64,000 nt of DNA, taken from NCBI RefSeq assembly GCF_014641635.1, contig NZ_BMIC01000005.1, positions 106,100 to 170,099 on the forward strand, given 5' to 3'. Of this stretch, positions 49,151 through 58,767 are shown in pieces. Origin of the DNA: Aquaticitalea lipolytica. Lineage in GTDB: Bacteria; Bacteroidota; Bacteroidia; Flavobacteriales; Flavobacteriaceae. The stretch's first letter is position 1. Each line of letters opens with the position of its first letter. The notes beneath the pieces are model-generated. The model searched no databases and was not told where the DNA came from. It saw only the letters and a list, made by a program, of their open reading frames with translations. A program made the translations under genes and the position numbers.

Positions 49151-52100
49151 TTTTGATATTTATGATATTCCCTAATCTATCAACTTCAAGCTTGATGCAA
49201 ATATCTTTTATCTGTACACCATTTAAACTTGCTGTTTTAGTATCGAATGAGCCTGTGATTTTTCTTTTCTTTTCATTAAAACTCATATCAACTTCTTTCT
49301 CTCTTATTGCTTTTGCTAAGGGATTTGGAGTGAAATAGCATGTTGTAGAAGAAAAATCATTTACATTATACAAAGATTCTACCTGTTCATTAGTTAAGTT
49401 ATTAAAATCAACTAATGTAGGATTATCAATTTCTTCATCTGACGGCACATATACCAAATCATTAGGTGATAACGAAAACAAGAACTGTCCTTTAGTATGG
49501 TTAATTGGAACAGAGGTACGTTCATTTTTAGGCAAATTGGCTATTTGCTTTTGATGTTCAATAATCTCATTTAGTGGAATGGTTTCATAGATTCGCTTTT
49601 TATTGTTTTCATCCCAATAAATAGCGAAAAATAAGTTAGGAGCTCCCTGAACATACTTACCTTTTTTATCACCCCCTTCTCCTAATTTAAATCTACCACT
49701 TCCATTTTCATAAATTCGAACTTTAAAAATTGGTTGATGTGATTTTCCTTCATTGAATTTTTTTATATTTTTGTTCAAATACTCTATTCCTTCAGGCGAA
49801 AATGCCAAATCGGAATTATATGACATTTCACCTTTGCTATTCAATTCTTTAAATTTTTCTTGTTTTAAGTAATTACTGAGGATTTTTTGAATGCCAGTAT
49901 CAGTAATTTTTTCGATTTTACTTAAGGTAAAAGTTTTATCAACAGTTTTACGTGTAGCTGTGGTAATGTTTCCCTTTTTAGTTCCTACCCAAGCTAAGTT
50001 TACAATCCCAGATACTGTTTCTTCGTGCATTGGCTTTCTAATCGCCCAATTATTGCCTTTGGTTTGTTTTACCAATATTTTTTTAAGTTGTCCATCCTTT
50101 TCAATCCATTGCCATGTTTTGTTATTTGTCTTATTGATGACTCTAGTATTCTGTTTAAAACTAATAATGGTTTTTTCTAATACAGATTTAGCTTCAGTCG
50201 GGAAGTTGTTCCAAGGAAGTTGAAAATATTTTGTATAATGCCCATTCTCATTCTTTATTAATAGCGAATCCCGTAATCCATAATTCTTATTTTCAGCATT
50301 TAAAGCATTCAAATAATTGGTATGTTTCTTCGTGCAACATGCAATGACTAATGCATCTAAAGCATGATGCCTATGGTCTATTCGCTTTTTACTAAATCCT
50401 TTTGAGATTTCGTCTGGTACTTGGGTTCTAAATGCATTTATTTTCTCATCCCAATATCCAAAGCCATCAGAATTAGTTATTGCATTTAAACGCTGGAATC
50501 TTGGTGCGACCAACTCATTCCATTTATCATTCAATCCCCAATCTTGCCTTAATTTTGAAGTAATAGCACCTGTTACCGGCACTATGTGTTTAGACGTCGC
50601 TTCCTGTTCGTTCTCTTCTCTTACCAAATTACCCAATAAACCTTTGATTAATTTGCTTATGTACCTACTATCATTTAATTGTCGTTGTATAAACCCTTCG
50701 GGAATGTCCTCACTTAATAATTTTTTAAGTTTGGGTTTATTCTTTTTAAAATATTGATTACAATGGTTTTCATATTGCTCTAATGTAAAGACCTCAACCG
50801 TTTTACCTGCTCCTAAATCAACTTTTTCTGTTCCATGGTTTCTAATAAACTCATAGGCAGTTTGGTTGTCTTTTAATTGATTTACCTCACTTTCGCAAAT
50901 TATTTTATTGCTTAAAGAATCATCAAAATAACGGGATTGAGGAATAACATGTTCAATTTGGTAGTCTGTAGTAAACAATCTACTCATAGGGATGGTTTTT
51001 CCCGTGTAAGGAGAAATATAACCTTGTTCTAACCACAATTTATATTTTGTGATGTCTCTTTTTGTTGGAGAATTGTTTTTTCTTATTTTTTCAATGGTAT
51101 CATCAACCGTTTCTAAACTTTGATAAATGCCTTCTTCGTAAATTTTTAAAATTTCTTGCTGACTTGGTGAATATGGTTTTACTTCTGCAACACCTTCGTT
51201 TTGTAATTCCTTTAGTATTTCTTTGATTCTATGGTTGGTGTTTTCATTTTCGGTAACTCTTTTAGTCAATGACTCTCTTGCTTTGGCAGGGTTTTTCATT
51301 TCCCGTCCTAATTCCACATGAATTTCATCAAAGAAATTTTCTTCGCCTTTTCCATAATGTTGCCAAATATCCCTTACTGTCCTTAAGGTTTCTGTAACCA
51401 CTTGTTCTACAATTGGATTACGCAAACTATGTTGTTTAAACGCATTCAAATACTTGTTTATATCCTCTAGCGTTTTCCAACGTGTTATGTTATTTGCTTC
51501 GGAATGACGGTTATATACTAAATAACACGCTTGATATGTATTAAGGCCTTGTAAAGGGTTTTTATCTTTAAAATCTATAAAACTTTTTAATAATTGTTTT
51601 GGTATATCATCATCTGCAACACTTTTATCAATTTTATTTATATCAAAATCAATGGTTTTTAATCGTTCTATTATATCGAAAATTCTATTTTTAACTTCTT
51701 GCTTTATTGCAAATTCATTCCAATATTTACCCATACGCATTAAAGGCAATATCTTTTTAATGGCTTTTTCTGAATACGCTGCATAATCATTTTTAAATGG
51801 CGGAAATCTTTTAAAATTTTCAACAAATGATTCTACATCTATACTGTTTTTGATTGAAAAATTCCTAATAGCTTGCTCATATTCATTTTTATCTTTTACC
51901 GAATAGATAATATGCCAAAGTTTGAGTTCGCTTTCTATAGTTAAAAATGTATCAACATCAATATTTTTAACTTTTTTTAATCTCGATATAAATTGAGCTT
52001 TAGTCTCATTGCAAGGGTATTTTTTATCTTCTACATAATTCCAACGATAATTGTCTTTCTGTTTTTTATCTATTAATTTTTTATCGACAAAAAACTGAAT

Positions 52101-53609
52101 GATTTGTTTTTGCTCGACCTCCTTTTTTGTATTTAAAAAATCGAACAACTCTACCCAATCTTCTTGGGTCTGCAAAAGGTCGGTTGTAATTTCTTGATCT
52201 ATCAAATTTCCGTTTTCATCTTCTTTTTGATAGATTTTTAGGTTTTTTAGAAATTGCCATAATCTAAATTCCTGAAATAGAGGATGTGATTTTGAAATAC
52301 CTTTTAAAGGTTCTTTGTGCCAAATTTCCTTTTCTTCATTAGTAACCTTATCAATTATCTTTTTCTTAAATGACCTTGTTTCGTATTGACATCCAGAAAT
52401 AGTAGATTTTTTACTTTTCAAAGGTCTTTGGTAAAAAATAATATCATCTGTAAACAAATACTCAAAATCTTTGTTTTTAATATTCTGTTGATGTGCTTCG
52501 TTTCTTGGATATAGCTCTTGAACACACAAGTCGTACAACACTTCATTTTGTAATTCTGGATGGTGTTTTATTTGTTCTTTTATTATTTTCTTAAATTCTT
52601 CTTTATAAAACTTTCTTTCAATTGTTTTTACAAGTTTTCCCCGTATTTTCTGTTTTGGACTTTGCAAAAGGGCTCCATAAATATATTGCCCAACCGTTTT
52701 GTTTGAATTATCTATATCTTGTTCTGTTTTCTTTTTAATGGCAATCCAATCCTCTTCTGAATTTACAGCTTTATATGTCCTTTTAATACTACCATCTTTC
52801 ATTGTAGATGTTGTTACTATAAATTCTTTGCTTTTTCCTATCCATTTTTCAGTTTTCACAACTTGTTTATCGTACTTCCACCCATTAGAGAAAAAAACAT
52901 CATATAACTTCTCTCCACCTTTTTTAATTGTTTCCCCTGAGTCAATAACCTTTTCTACATTTAACGAAAAGTATTCTTTTGTTTTATCTGAAGACAACTC
53001 CTCTTCTTCTCCTCTTAATTGATAATATCCTCTTTTTTGATTAAAGTTGATAATAATCCACGCTAACTCTTCTTTCTGTATTTTTTGGGATAGTGCTTTT
53101 TTTCGTAGATAATAAATTGTCCAGTCATAAGGAATTTTAGTTTCCTCTCCATTTTTTTTATTATAAAATATATATGGTTGGCTCAACTTAAATTCTTCAA
53201 CCATTTCGTTAAATGAATCCATAAAAACAAACTCATGTTTTCCTTTTTTATTTTTACGATAGTTAAGTTTCACTTCTGAATCACCTTTAAACTGACCTAA
53301 TCTCTTTTCAAAATCAATGGAATTCGCATAATGTCTTGGCAAAAAATCTAAAATATTTAAAACTCTATGCAAGCGTTCTCTGCGTAACAAATTTCGCTGA
53401 ATTAATCTTCGAACTCCCCTATAACCTGTACGTTCAGCCGTTTGAGATATTGAAACTCCAGAATCAAATTTCCCTAGTACATCTTGACTCATTGGTATTA
53501 TGCGACTGCCTAAACCTTTTATTAAGCCTTCTTTTTTTGAAAAATCATTTTCAACCAATGCCCAACCAATACTGTTTGTCCCTAAATCCAGTCCTAATAT
53601 TTTTTTCAT
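49143..53609 (-). CDS. cas9: CRISPR-associated endonuclease Cas9, type II-C
   Basis: 1488 residues, within the longer range of Bacteroidota II-C Cas9. Catalytic residues are all present: RuvC-I D8 (LGLDLGTNSIGWA), Arg-rich bridge helix (about 60-80), RuvC-II E766 (HVELGREM), HNH H887 (QIEHVIPQSRYFDDSLSNKI), and RuvC-III H1082/D1085 (HHALDALVIA). No Cas4 or Csn2 is nearby, which supports II-C. It cuts DNA guided by crRNA and tracrRNA. An operator-like palindrome lies 46-56 bp upstream. PAM unknown. Confidence 0.97.
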   Translation of the reverse strand: MKKILGLDLGTNSIGWALVENDFSKKEGLIKGLGSRIIPMSQDVLGKFDSGVSISQTAERTGYRGVRRLIQRNLLRRERLHRVLNILDFLPRHYANSIDFEKRLGQFKGDSEVKLNYRKNKKGKHEFVFMDSFNEMVEEFKLSQPYIFYNKKNGEETKIPYDWTIYYLRKKALSQKIQKEELAWIIINFNQKRGYYQLRGEEEELSSDKTKEYFSLNVEKVIDSGETIKKGGEKLYDVFFSNGWKYDKQVVKTEKWIGKSKEFIVTTSTMKDGSIKRTYKAVNSEEDWIAIKKKTEQDIDNSNKTVGQYIYGALLQSPKQKIRGKLVKTIERKFYKEEFKKIIKEQIKHHPELQNEVLYDLCVQELYPRNEAHQQNIKNKDFEYLFTDDIIFYQRPLKSKKSTISGCQYETRSFKKKIIDKVTNEEKEIWHKEPLKGISKSHPLFQEFRLWQFLKNLKIYQKEDENGNLIDQEITTDLLQTQEDWVELFDFLNTKKEVEQKQIIQFFVDKKLIDKKQKDNYRWNYVEDKKYPCNETKAQFISRLKKVKNIDVDTFLTIESELKLWHIIYSVKDKNEYEQAIRNFSIKNSIDVESFVENFKRFPPFKNDYAAYSEKAIKKILPLMRMGKYWNEFAIKQEVKNRIFDIIERLKTIDFDINKIDKSVADDDIPKQLLKSFIDFKDKNPLQGLNTYQACYLVYNRHSEANNITRWKTLEDINKYLNAFKQHSLRNPIVEQVVTETLRTVRDIWQHYGKGEENFFDEIHVELGREMKNPAKARESLTKRVTENENTNHRIKEILKELQNEGVAEVKPYSPSQQEILKIYEEGIYQSLETVDDTIEKIRKNNSPTKRDITKYKLWLEQGYISPYTGKTIPMSRLFTTDYQIEHVIPQSRYFDDSLSNKIICESEVNQLKDNQTAYEFIRNHGTEKVDLGAGKTVEVFTLEQYENHCNQYFKKNKPKLKKLLSEDIPEGFIQRQLNDSRYISKLIKGLLGNLVREENEQEATSKHIVPVTGAITSKLRQDWGLNDKWNELVAPRFQRLNAITNSDGFGYWDEKINAFRTQVPDEISKGFSKKRIDHRHHALDALVIACCTKKHTNYLNALNAENKNYGLRDSLLIKNENGHYTKYFQLPWNNFPTEAKSVLEKTIISFKQNTRVINKTNNKTWQWIEKDGQLKKILVKQTKGNNWAIRKPMHEETVSGIVNLAWVGTKKGNITTATRKTVDKTFTLSKIEKITDTGIQKILSNYLKQEKFKELNSKGEMSYNSDLAFSPEGIEYLNKNIKKFNEGKSHQPIFKVRIYENGSGRFKLGEGGDKKGKYVQGAPNLFFAIYWDENNKKRIYETIPLNEIIEHQKQIANLPKNERTSVPINHTKGQFLFSLSPNDLVYVPSDEEIDNPTLVDFNNLTNEQVESLYNVNDFSSTTCYFTPNPLAKAIREKEVDMSFNEKKRKITGSFDTKTASLNGVQIKDICIKLEVDRLGNIINIKND

Positions 53610-53624
53610 ATTTTTAAATATTTC

Positions 53625-53632
53625 ACAATATA
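53625..53632 (-). promoter_or_regulatory. Possible cas9 -7 box
   Basis: TATATTGT on the minus strand is a weak TAnnTTTG match. It would start transcription near 53618, with the palindrome at 53654-53669 centred about -43. Weak evidence. Confidence 0.35.
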
Positions 53633-53653
53633 TAATGATGATTTACAATTTCT

Positions 53654-53669
53654 TTATGGTAAACCGTAA
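53654..53669. promoter_or_regulatory. Palindromic operator between cas9 and tracrRNA
   Basis: TTATGG-TAAA-CCGTAA. The centre (53661.5) is about 43 bp from the putative starts of both cas9 (minus) and the tracrRNA (plus). Related palindromes occur at 59624 and 62466, and a perfect version inside a terminator at 59330. Likely a regulator binding site (inference). Confidence 0.5.
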
Positions 53670-53700
53670 CCTCTTTTAATTATTTTATTATATATTAGCT

Positions 53701-53790
53701 ATACAATTTTGAAAGCAATTCACAATAAGGATTATTCCGTTGTGAAAACATTTAAGCCGCCTCGACTTCTAATTCGGGGCATTTTTATTT
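53701..53790 (+). ncRNA. tracrRNA
   Basis: The anti-repeat 53701-53726 is complementary to the first 26 nt of the repeat with only two G-U wobbles. It is followed by the typical II-C tail AAGGATTATTCCGTTGTGAA, then a GC-rich hairpin (53756-53780) and a T-run (53782-53786). A weak -7 (TATATTAG, 53691-53698) stands upstream, so the start may be near 53704. Divergent from cas9. Confidence 0.9.
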
Positions 53791-54084
53791 AAAAACTTTA
53801 AACGGATTTTTGTGTTTAATACAGAAAATCAATTTTTTAAAATAACTCAGTCGATGTAAAATTCATATAAAGCAATATTAAATAATCTAATCGAATTCCT
53901 AAAACAACTGAAGCTAAAAATGCTCTGACAATTTAAGTACTCAATATTATATAAATAAAACCAAACTCAAAATTGTGTATCATCATTACGCTTCATTATA
54001 CTTGAATGGTATAAATAGACATAATAATCAAAAACCTTATCCATAACTATAGAATTTATAACTTAAGCCGTTTATTTTATACCA
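53791..54084. other. AT-rich gap with no visible gene
   Basis: Nothing recognisable between the tracrRNA terminator and the stop of the Cys-rich gene. No tRNA, repeat or coding frame seen. Confidence 0.5.
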
Positions 54085-54441
54085 CTAATGCTGGTAGCAT
54101 TTACCGCTAGTACTCTTTGCCATTCGCTTACAACGTGCCCCTGATTTTGTTTTACCCAAACATTGAGTAGAAGTTGTGTTTCTGTTTGTGGTTGTTAGTG
54201 AGTTTTCCGATGATATTGATTGAGAATCACTAACTTCTTTTCTGGGTTTACAAACTGAACAAGCATCAAAACCACGTTCAATAGCTTTCTCGTAGGTGAT
54301 TTCTTTTTTTGAGTTTTTTAAAAAATGACAAGTTTCTTTATGATATTTTGTGCCTGTTTTTGTGACATAAACATTCTGCGCAGGCATATCACAAGCATAC
54401 GAAAGACAAAAAATGAATATGACAACTTTTATAAAGTTCAT
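54085..54441 (-). CDS. Exported Cys-rich protein with two zinc-binding-like motifs
   Basis: 118 residues from the ATG at 54441 (signal peptide to about MPAQ). An Ada-like metal motif has Cys38, Cys61 and Cys64 (KYHKETCHFL ... DACSVCKP). The C-terminus has QCLGKTKSGARCKRMA ... KCYQH with Cys94, 104, 115 and His118, a small zinc-ribbon-like tail. It is 7 bp behind the nuclease gene, so the two may act together. Function not established. Confidence 0.7.
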   Translation of the reverse strand: MNFIKVVIFIFCLSYACDMPAQNVYVTKTGTKYHKETCHFLKNSKKEITYEKAIERGFDACSVCKPRKEVSDSQSISSENSLTTTNRNTTSTQCLGKTKSGARCKRMAKSTSGKCYQH

Positions 54442-54448
54442 TTTTGGA

Positions 54449-54937
54449 TTACTGTTTTCTCTTCTTTTTTGAACTACGCCAATCCCATGGGGCGATAGGG
54501 CTCGGCTCTTGCCAGAGTCCAATCTTTTTTCGTTTTGCCTCATCTTCTAATGTTTGTAATGTTTCATCTTTAGAATATTTTAAATAATGCCAGGCCAAAC
54601 CATATTTTACTAATTCATGACATAAACTCAAAGAGTCGTTATAGATGACATTACTAATATAACGATTATATCGATCTGTTTTTAAAATTTTTATAGTCAC
54701 TGTTTTTCCAAAAATTGCATCAGAGGTAAACTGCTTGGCCTTTTCGGAGAATGGCTGTTTTTTTTCTGGGCAGTCTATGTTTGCTAATCTCACATTCACA
54801 GTAGTTGAATCACTTTTTAATAGTTTAAAGGTGTCACCATCCATGATGCCAACTACTTTTCCCGTAAGTGTTTGGGAATTGGAAAGAAATGTGATTAATA
54901 AAGTAAAGCAACAAATGGTTTTTCTGAAATACTTCAT
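54449..54937 (-). CDS. Secreted staphylococcal-nuclease-like (SNase) endonuclease
   Basis: 162 residues with a signal peptide (to NSQT) and an SNase OB-fold. Catalytic residues seen are R50, D55 and E58 in VRLANIDCPE, and an Arg in the TDRYNRY segment (R89/R92), as expected for an active nuclease. It should degrade DNA or RNA outside the cytoplasm. It lies at the downstream end of the accessory cluster with the Cys-rich protein. Confidence 0.9.
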   Translation of the reverse strand: MKYFRKTICCFTLLITFLSNSQTLTGKVVGIMDGDTFKLLKSDSTTVNVRLANIDCPEKKQPFSEKAKQFTSDAIFGKTVTIKILKTDRYNRYISNVIYNDSLSLCHELVKYGLAWHYLKYSKDETLQTLEDEAKRKKIGLWQEPSPIAPWDWRSSKKKRKQ

Positions 54938-54939
54938 TC

Positions 54940-55317
54940 TTACATTACTTTTTCAGCTAAATATTGTTGGACTTCGTAAACATTAATGCTTTTATTAAAC
55001 TTTTTGCTAACCGTAGGAATGTTTTCACTTGAAATCCAAATCTTCAACTCTGCATCCAGATCAAAAGTTCCAGAAGTCTCAAGTGAAAATCTTGATATAC
55101 TTTTATATGGCATTGACTTATACTCAATTTTTGAACCAGTAAGCCCTTGGACATCGATAAGGATTAAACGTTTATTAGTAAACATAAATACATCTCTAAA
55201 TAAGGCAAACCCAAGCTCAATTTGTTCATTCGATATGAGAAGTCTTCCATATTTTTCTTTTAACTTTTCAGTAGAAACTTCACTAGCATTTCCTAATAAT
55301 TTATTGAATAAACTCAT
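54940..55317 (-). CDS. PH-domain (bPH_1-like) protein
   Basis: 125 residues. The FRDVFMFTNKRLILIDVQGLTGSKIEYKSMPYKSISRFSLET core matches the bacterial PH (YvbH-like) fold. No membrane segment. Gap of 2 bp to the nuclease gene and 5 bp from the upstream gene. Ligand and role unknown. Confidence 0.8.
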   Translation of the reverse strand: MSLFNKLLGNASEVSTEKLKEKYGRLLISNEQIELGFALFRDVFMFTNKRLILIDVQGLTGSKIEYKSMPYKSISRFSLETSGTFDLDAELKIWISSENIPTVSKKFNKSINVYEVQQYLAEKVM

Positions 55318-55322
55318 AGTTT

Positions 55323-55733
55323 TTAATGTTTTTCAATATAAGAATCATCCTTATAGATACTTGCACAATAACCTCCACAGGTAGCTAACTTATTTTCTTC
55401 CGTGGCATTTTTCCAATCAGTAATTTTAGACTTATGTAAAACACCTCCTTGATACCGTTGATTTACGGACTTTAATGTTTCACTTTTACAAGAAGTAATT
55501 GTCAAAATTGAGCTTATAAGCACAAAGAATATTAAAATTAGCAAGCAACCCTTGTTTTTCGATTTACTATATGTTCTCCTATAGGTAATACCCGGAATTC
55601 CAGTTCTAACTGAATATCCTTTTGAACTTAAAGAGCCTCTTTTAGTTCTGTAACTTGGCGTGATGCCCGACTTACTCACATTCACTCCCAATCCTTTACC
55701 TAAATTAATACGCTTATTGAATCTTAATCCCAT
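55323..55733 (-). CDS. DUF4236-containing membrane protein
   Basis: 136 residues. The N-terminus GLRFNKRINLGKGLGVNVSKSGITPSYRTKRGS is the short DUF4236 motif, followed by GYSVRTGIPGITYR. One hydrophobic segment (about 63-82, CLLILIFFVLISSILTI), then a Cys-containing exported tail. Function unknown. Confidence 0.75.
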   Translation of the reverse strand: MGLRFNKRINLGKGLGVNVSKSGITPSYRTKRGSLSSKGYSVRTGIPGITYRRTYSKSKNKGCLLILIFFVLISSILTITSCKSETLKSVNQRYQGGVLHKSKITDWKNATEENKLATCGGYCASIYKDDSYIEKH

Positions 55734-55738
55734 ATCTA

Positions 55739-56677
55739 CTAAATTTTAAGTATGAAGTCTGATATCACTTTTTCTATACTTGATGGAAGATCAGCGTTTT
55801 TGACTTTGTATCTTTTCACGCCCATTTCCTCAAGCCAATTACTCCAATAAGTTTCAATAATGTCTTGTGAATACGGATTGTTTTCATTTTGATTTGAAAT
55901 TCCTATAACCAACACCTCCAAATCTGATAAGTCAGCAGTTGCTGGAATAAAACCTAAATCTCTTTTTCTCAATTCATCTTCCCAATTTGCCGTATTCAAT
56001 TTCAATTGATCTAAACTCTTGGGTGTTAAATACGAAGTTCTGTTTTTATCATTCATAATTGAACCTTCATAATACATATATCCATCGGTTAAAATGACCA
56101 ATATGTTCCGATGACATTCATCAATACAATAATCTTTAACATTATCTTTAAAAAATCGCCAAATATCAGAGCCAGGGTAGTTTTTAGCTATTTCTGCATC
56201 ATCAATTGCTAATTCATACAATTCTGAAGGTTTTTCAGCATAAAGACCTAGTGTTTGTTCTATGTATGGTTTTGGTGTGTCTTTTGTAAATGAGATTTTT
56301 AATTTTTCGGCAATTTTATTAATCTTTTCATCAGAAGGTTCAGGATTAAAAAATAATTGCATTTTATCCTCTAAAAGAATCAGCTTTTTCTTTTTCACAT
56401 GCTCTACAAATGTTTGGGATAAACTTGCTAAATAAGAAGAATCTTTTTCTCTAGTTTTAAGCTTTTCAATTCTATCTGACAAGTCTAGCAATACACTTAT
56501 ATTGAGATTGTTCTTTTTTTCTTTTAATATATATGATGGGCACCCCTCTGACTGTTCAGATGAATGTATTGGCTCTTCAATTAAAATTTCAGCCTCTTTC
56601 TTATCCTCTTTACAACTCATAATTAAGATAAAAACAATGGTAAAAATGCTTAAAGAAATACGTTTAGTAGCTTCCAT
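55739..56677 (-). CDS. vWA-like domain lipoprotein
   Basis: 312 residues with lipobox ending at Cys22. NISVLLDLSDRIEKL resembles a MIDAS DxS motif, and NILVILTDGYMYYEG the central strand of a von Willebrand A fold. It may bind metal and partner proteins. It lies between the DUF4236 gene and the coiled-coil membrane gene; gaps are 2-6 bp. Function unknown. Confidence 0.75.
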   Translation of the reverse strand: MEATKRISLSIFTIVFILIMSCKEDKKEAEILIEEPIHSSEQSEGCPSYILKEKKNNLNISVLLDLSDRIEKLKTREKDSSYLASLSQTFVEHVKKKKLILLEDKMQLFFNPEPSDEKINKIAEKLKISFTKDTPKPYIEQTLGLYAEKPSELYELAIDDAEIAKNYPGSDIWRFFKDNVKDYCIDECHRNILVILTDGYMYYEGSIMNDKNRTSYLTPKSLDQLKLNTANWEDELRKRDLGFIPATADLSDLEVLVIGISNQNENNPYSQDIIETYWSNWLEEMGVKRYKVKNADLPSSIEKVISDFILKI

Positions 56678-56679
56678 AA

Positions 56680-57954
56680 TTACAATGTTTTGGTATATAC
56701 CTTGTTTTGGTAAGAATCGGTATCTAATTCTAAACTCTTAATGTGTTTGTTGTAAACCTCACGACATTCTAATAGAGCTTTATCTTGTTCCTCTCTTCCT
56801 AGTCGTAATTCTGCGGCAATATATTGCTGCCAACCTTGAAAATATTCTGTAGACAAAGCTTTGTAGTTCATTACCGGAAGTATAAAACCATCTATTATAT
56901 TTTGAAGTACAGAAATACGCACTTTTAAATTTGACATCTCTTCTTCAATTTTATCAATAGTCTCATTGATTTTTTGCAACGTCTTTTCTTTTGAAAGAAT
57001 CTCTTCTTTTTTGGATTGAATAAACGATTTGACTTTGTCTCTATCAGCATGTTCTTTCATTACAAAATCAAACACCAATCCCCAAACAATGTAGGATACG
57101 AACCCTGCAAAAATGATGACCCAAAAGCTTACACTTTGAGATGCAATTGCAATATTGAATGGTTCGCTATCAAAGGTTTTATTGAGATTGTATAATTTCT
57201 CATCAATGAGATAAGCCAAAATAGCATCAAACAGAAATGTAATTAAGTAGAGCATTGCTATTTTAAATTTGTTAGTAATTCCCTTTTTTTCCTGAAACAT
57301 ATGCACAAGATACCCTAGTCCAAAAAACACAAACGGAATGAATAAGATAAAGCCAAGCTCAAGAATTCCATCAGAATAAGCGTTTGTTAAAGCTTGTGGA
57401 TAAAACATCCCTTCAACAAAACCATTACCAAGGTTAAATTCTCTAAAAAAAGCTGAATACGAAGTTGATATGTAGAAAATAAAAATGTAAATAGCCAAAG
57501 GAATTAGAAAACTTATCCCAATCCAAAATTTGGCTGAAGCTCTTTTGTCCACATCAATCAAATAGTCTTCTGGGTTGGTTCGGACTTTCCTACAATCCTG
57601 ATTCAACTTTTCTATATCTTCATCAATCTTTTCAATTTTCTTTTCTATTTTTTCTAATTCTTCTGTTTTATTCAACAAAGCAGTCCTTTTCCCTTTTTGT
57701 TCAGAGATATATGGCTGCTTTAACTTTTCTTGTTCGTTAAAATTAATTTTGCAATCATTTTCAAATTTTTGATAAATGTTATCCAAGGAGGCCTCTAAAT
57801 TTTGAGCAAGGCCCTGACAGGCTTTAGAGGTTATAAATCCATCCTCATGATATGTTTTCTTAGCTTTCTCAATTATCTGTGGAGGATCTAAAGTGTTAAC
57901 TTTCCCATTTTGAGATGTCATTTCAGTAAGTCGTTTTAATAGTCCCATAATCAT
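56680..57954 (-). CDS. Large coiled-coil membrane protein, unknown
   Basis: 424 residues: helical soluble N-part (about 1-130) with a coiled coil (KTEELEKIEKKIEKIDEDIEKL), then at least four membrane helices (about 148-170, 195-225, 235-260, 275-305), then a coiled-coil C-part. The start at 57954 overlaps the upstream stop (TAATG); an ATG at 57948 is also possible. No family recognised; looks like a membrane scaffold. Confidence 0.7.
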   Translation of the reverse strand: MIMGLLKRLTEMTSQNGKVNTLDPPQIIEKAKKTYHEDGFITSKACQGLAQNLEASLDNIYQKFENDCKINFNEQEKLKQPYISEQKGKRTALLNKTEELEKIEKKIEKIDEDIEKLNQDCRKVRTNPEDYLIDVDKRASAKFWIGISFLIPLAIYIFIFYISTSYSAFFREFNLGNGFVEGMFYPQALTNAYSDGILELGFILFIPFVFFGLGYLVHMFQEKKGITNKFKIAMLYLITFLFDAILAYLIDEKLYNLNKTFDSEPFNIAIASQSVSFWVIIFAGFVSYIVWGLVFDFVMKEHADRDKVKSFIQSKKEEILSKEKTLQKINETIDKIEEEMSNLKVRISVLQNIIDGFILPVMNYKALSTEYFQGWQQYIAAELRLGREEQDKALLECREVYNKHIKSLELDTDSYQNKVYTKTL

Positions 57955-58358
57955 TATTCTTTAAGTTCCGCAAGAATTTCATTTTTAGGCTTGTGCTCTT
58001 TTGCACTTCTTAAAAGATATGCCGATAATTCATCAATATTTTCTTCTATAAAACCAAAAACTTTGATATATTTTTTAAGTGTTATCTCTTCGTCTATACT
58101 TACCACTTCGTCTGCCCATATCATCAATGCAAAATCATATAAATATTCTATTTTCATTTCTAAAGTTTGTGGGACTATAACATCTCCTGCGTACCCCGTT
58201 AAAATAGCATCAAGCTCTATTTTTGAAATAGCCCGTTCTTCAGCAAATTTGTACAATAATTGCATTTCTAAATGACTAAAATTTTCATCTGAAAGGGCAA
58301 TTTGATATAACCTCAAAAAATGACTTTTTAATTCAGTATTAATATTTATTATTTCCAT
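57954..58358 (-). CDS. TerB-like helical protein
   Basis: 134 residues, all helical. IALSDENFSHLEMQLLYKFAEE and MIWADEVVSIDEEITLKKYI are acidic-helix motifs of the TerB family. TerB domains are associated with tellurite resistance and stress or phage-response systems. First of the tight cluster, 23 bp before the next upstream gene's stop. Confidence 0.6.
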   Translation of the reverse strand: MEIININTELKSHFLRLYQIALSDENFSHLEMQLLYKFAEERAISKIELDAILTGYAGDVIVPQTLEMKIEYLYDFALMIWADEVVSIDEEITLKKYIKVFGFIEENIDELSAYLLRSAKEHKPKNEILAELKE

Positions 58359-58381
58359 ATTCTAAATTTGTTCTATTACAT

Positions 58382-58756
58382 TTAGTAAATTTTATCTCTT
58401 TGAAATTCTTTGGTTTTATTATCTTTTTTCACTTCATCCTTCTCATTAGTTTTGTTAGAAATTAAAGACATTAGAAACACTATTCCTGATACAATATCTA
58501 TTGGAATCCAATAGTCTTTTACATATAGATATATTGGAACAATTGGATTGAATAAAATTGCTATAAGTCCAAAAACAATAGTCCAACTCACGCTTTTATC
58601 TATAAACGAGTTAAGCACCAACAAAGCACCTATAAAAACAACAATTCTTAAAATCATATAAAACTCTATTGGAAGTTTGAAGATTGCGATGAAAAGCAAA
58701 CTGGCACATATAATCGAAATTGGTTTGGTTTTGTATGTAAATGTTGATGTTTTCAT
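58382..58756 (-). CDS. Small membrane protein, four helices (DUF6804-like)
   Basis: 124 residues from the ATG at 58756; an upstream in-frame ATG at 58780 is weaker because it lies in the preceding gene's tail. Four hydrophobic segments; the pattern NPIVPIYLYVKDYWIPIDIVSGI resembles DUF6804. Function unknown. Confidence 0.6.
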   Translation of the reverse strand: MKTSTFTYKTKPISIICASLLFIAIFKLPIEFYMILRIVVFIGALLVLNSFIDKSVSWTIVFGLIAILFNPIVPIYLYVKDYWIPIDIVSGIVFLMSLISNKTNEKDEVKKDNKTKEFQRDKIY

Positions 58757-58767
58757 ATAACAAATAC

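Noticed and set aside
53336..53617. 93-aa plus-strand frame opposite the cas9 start
   Set aside because: Antisense to the conserved Cas9 bridge helix and RuvC-I coding sequence.
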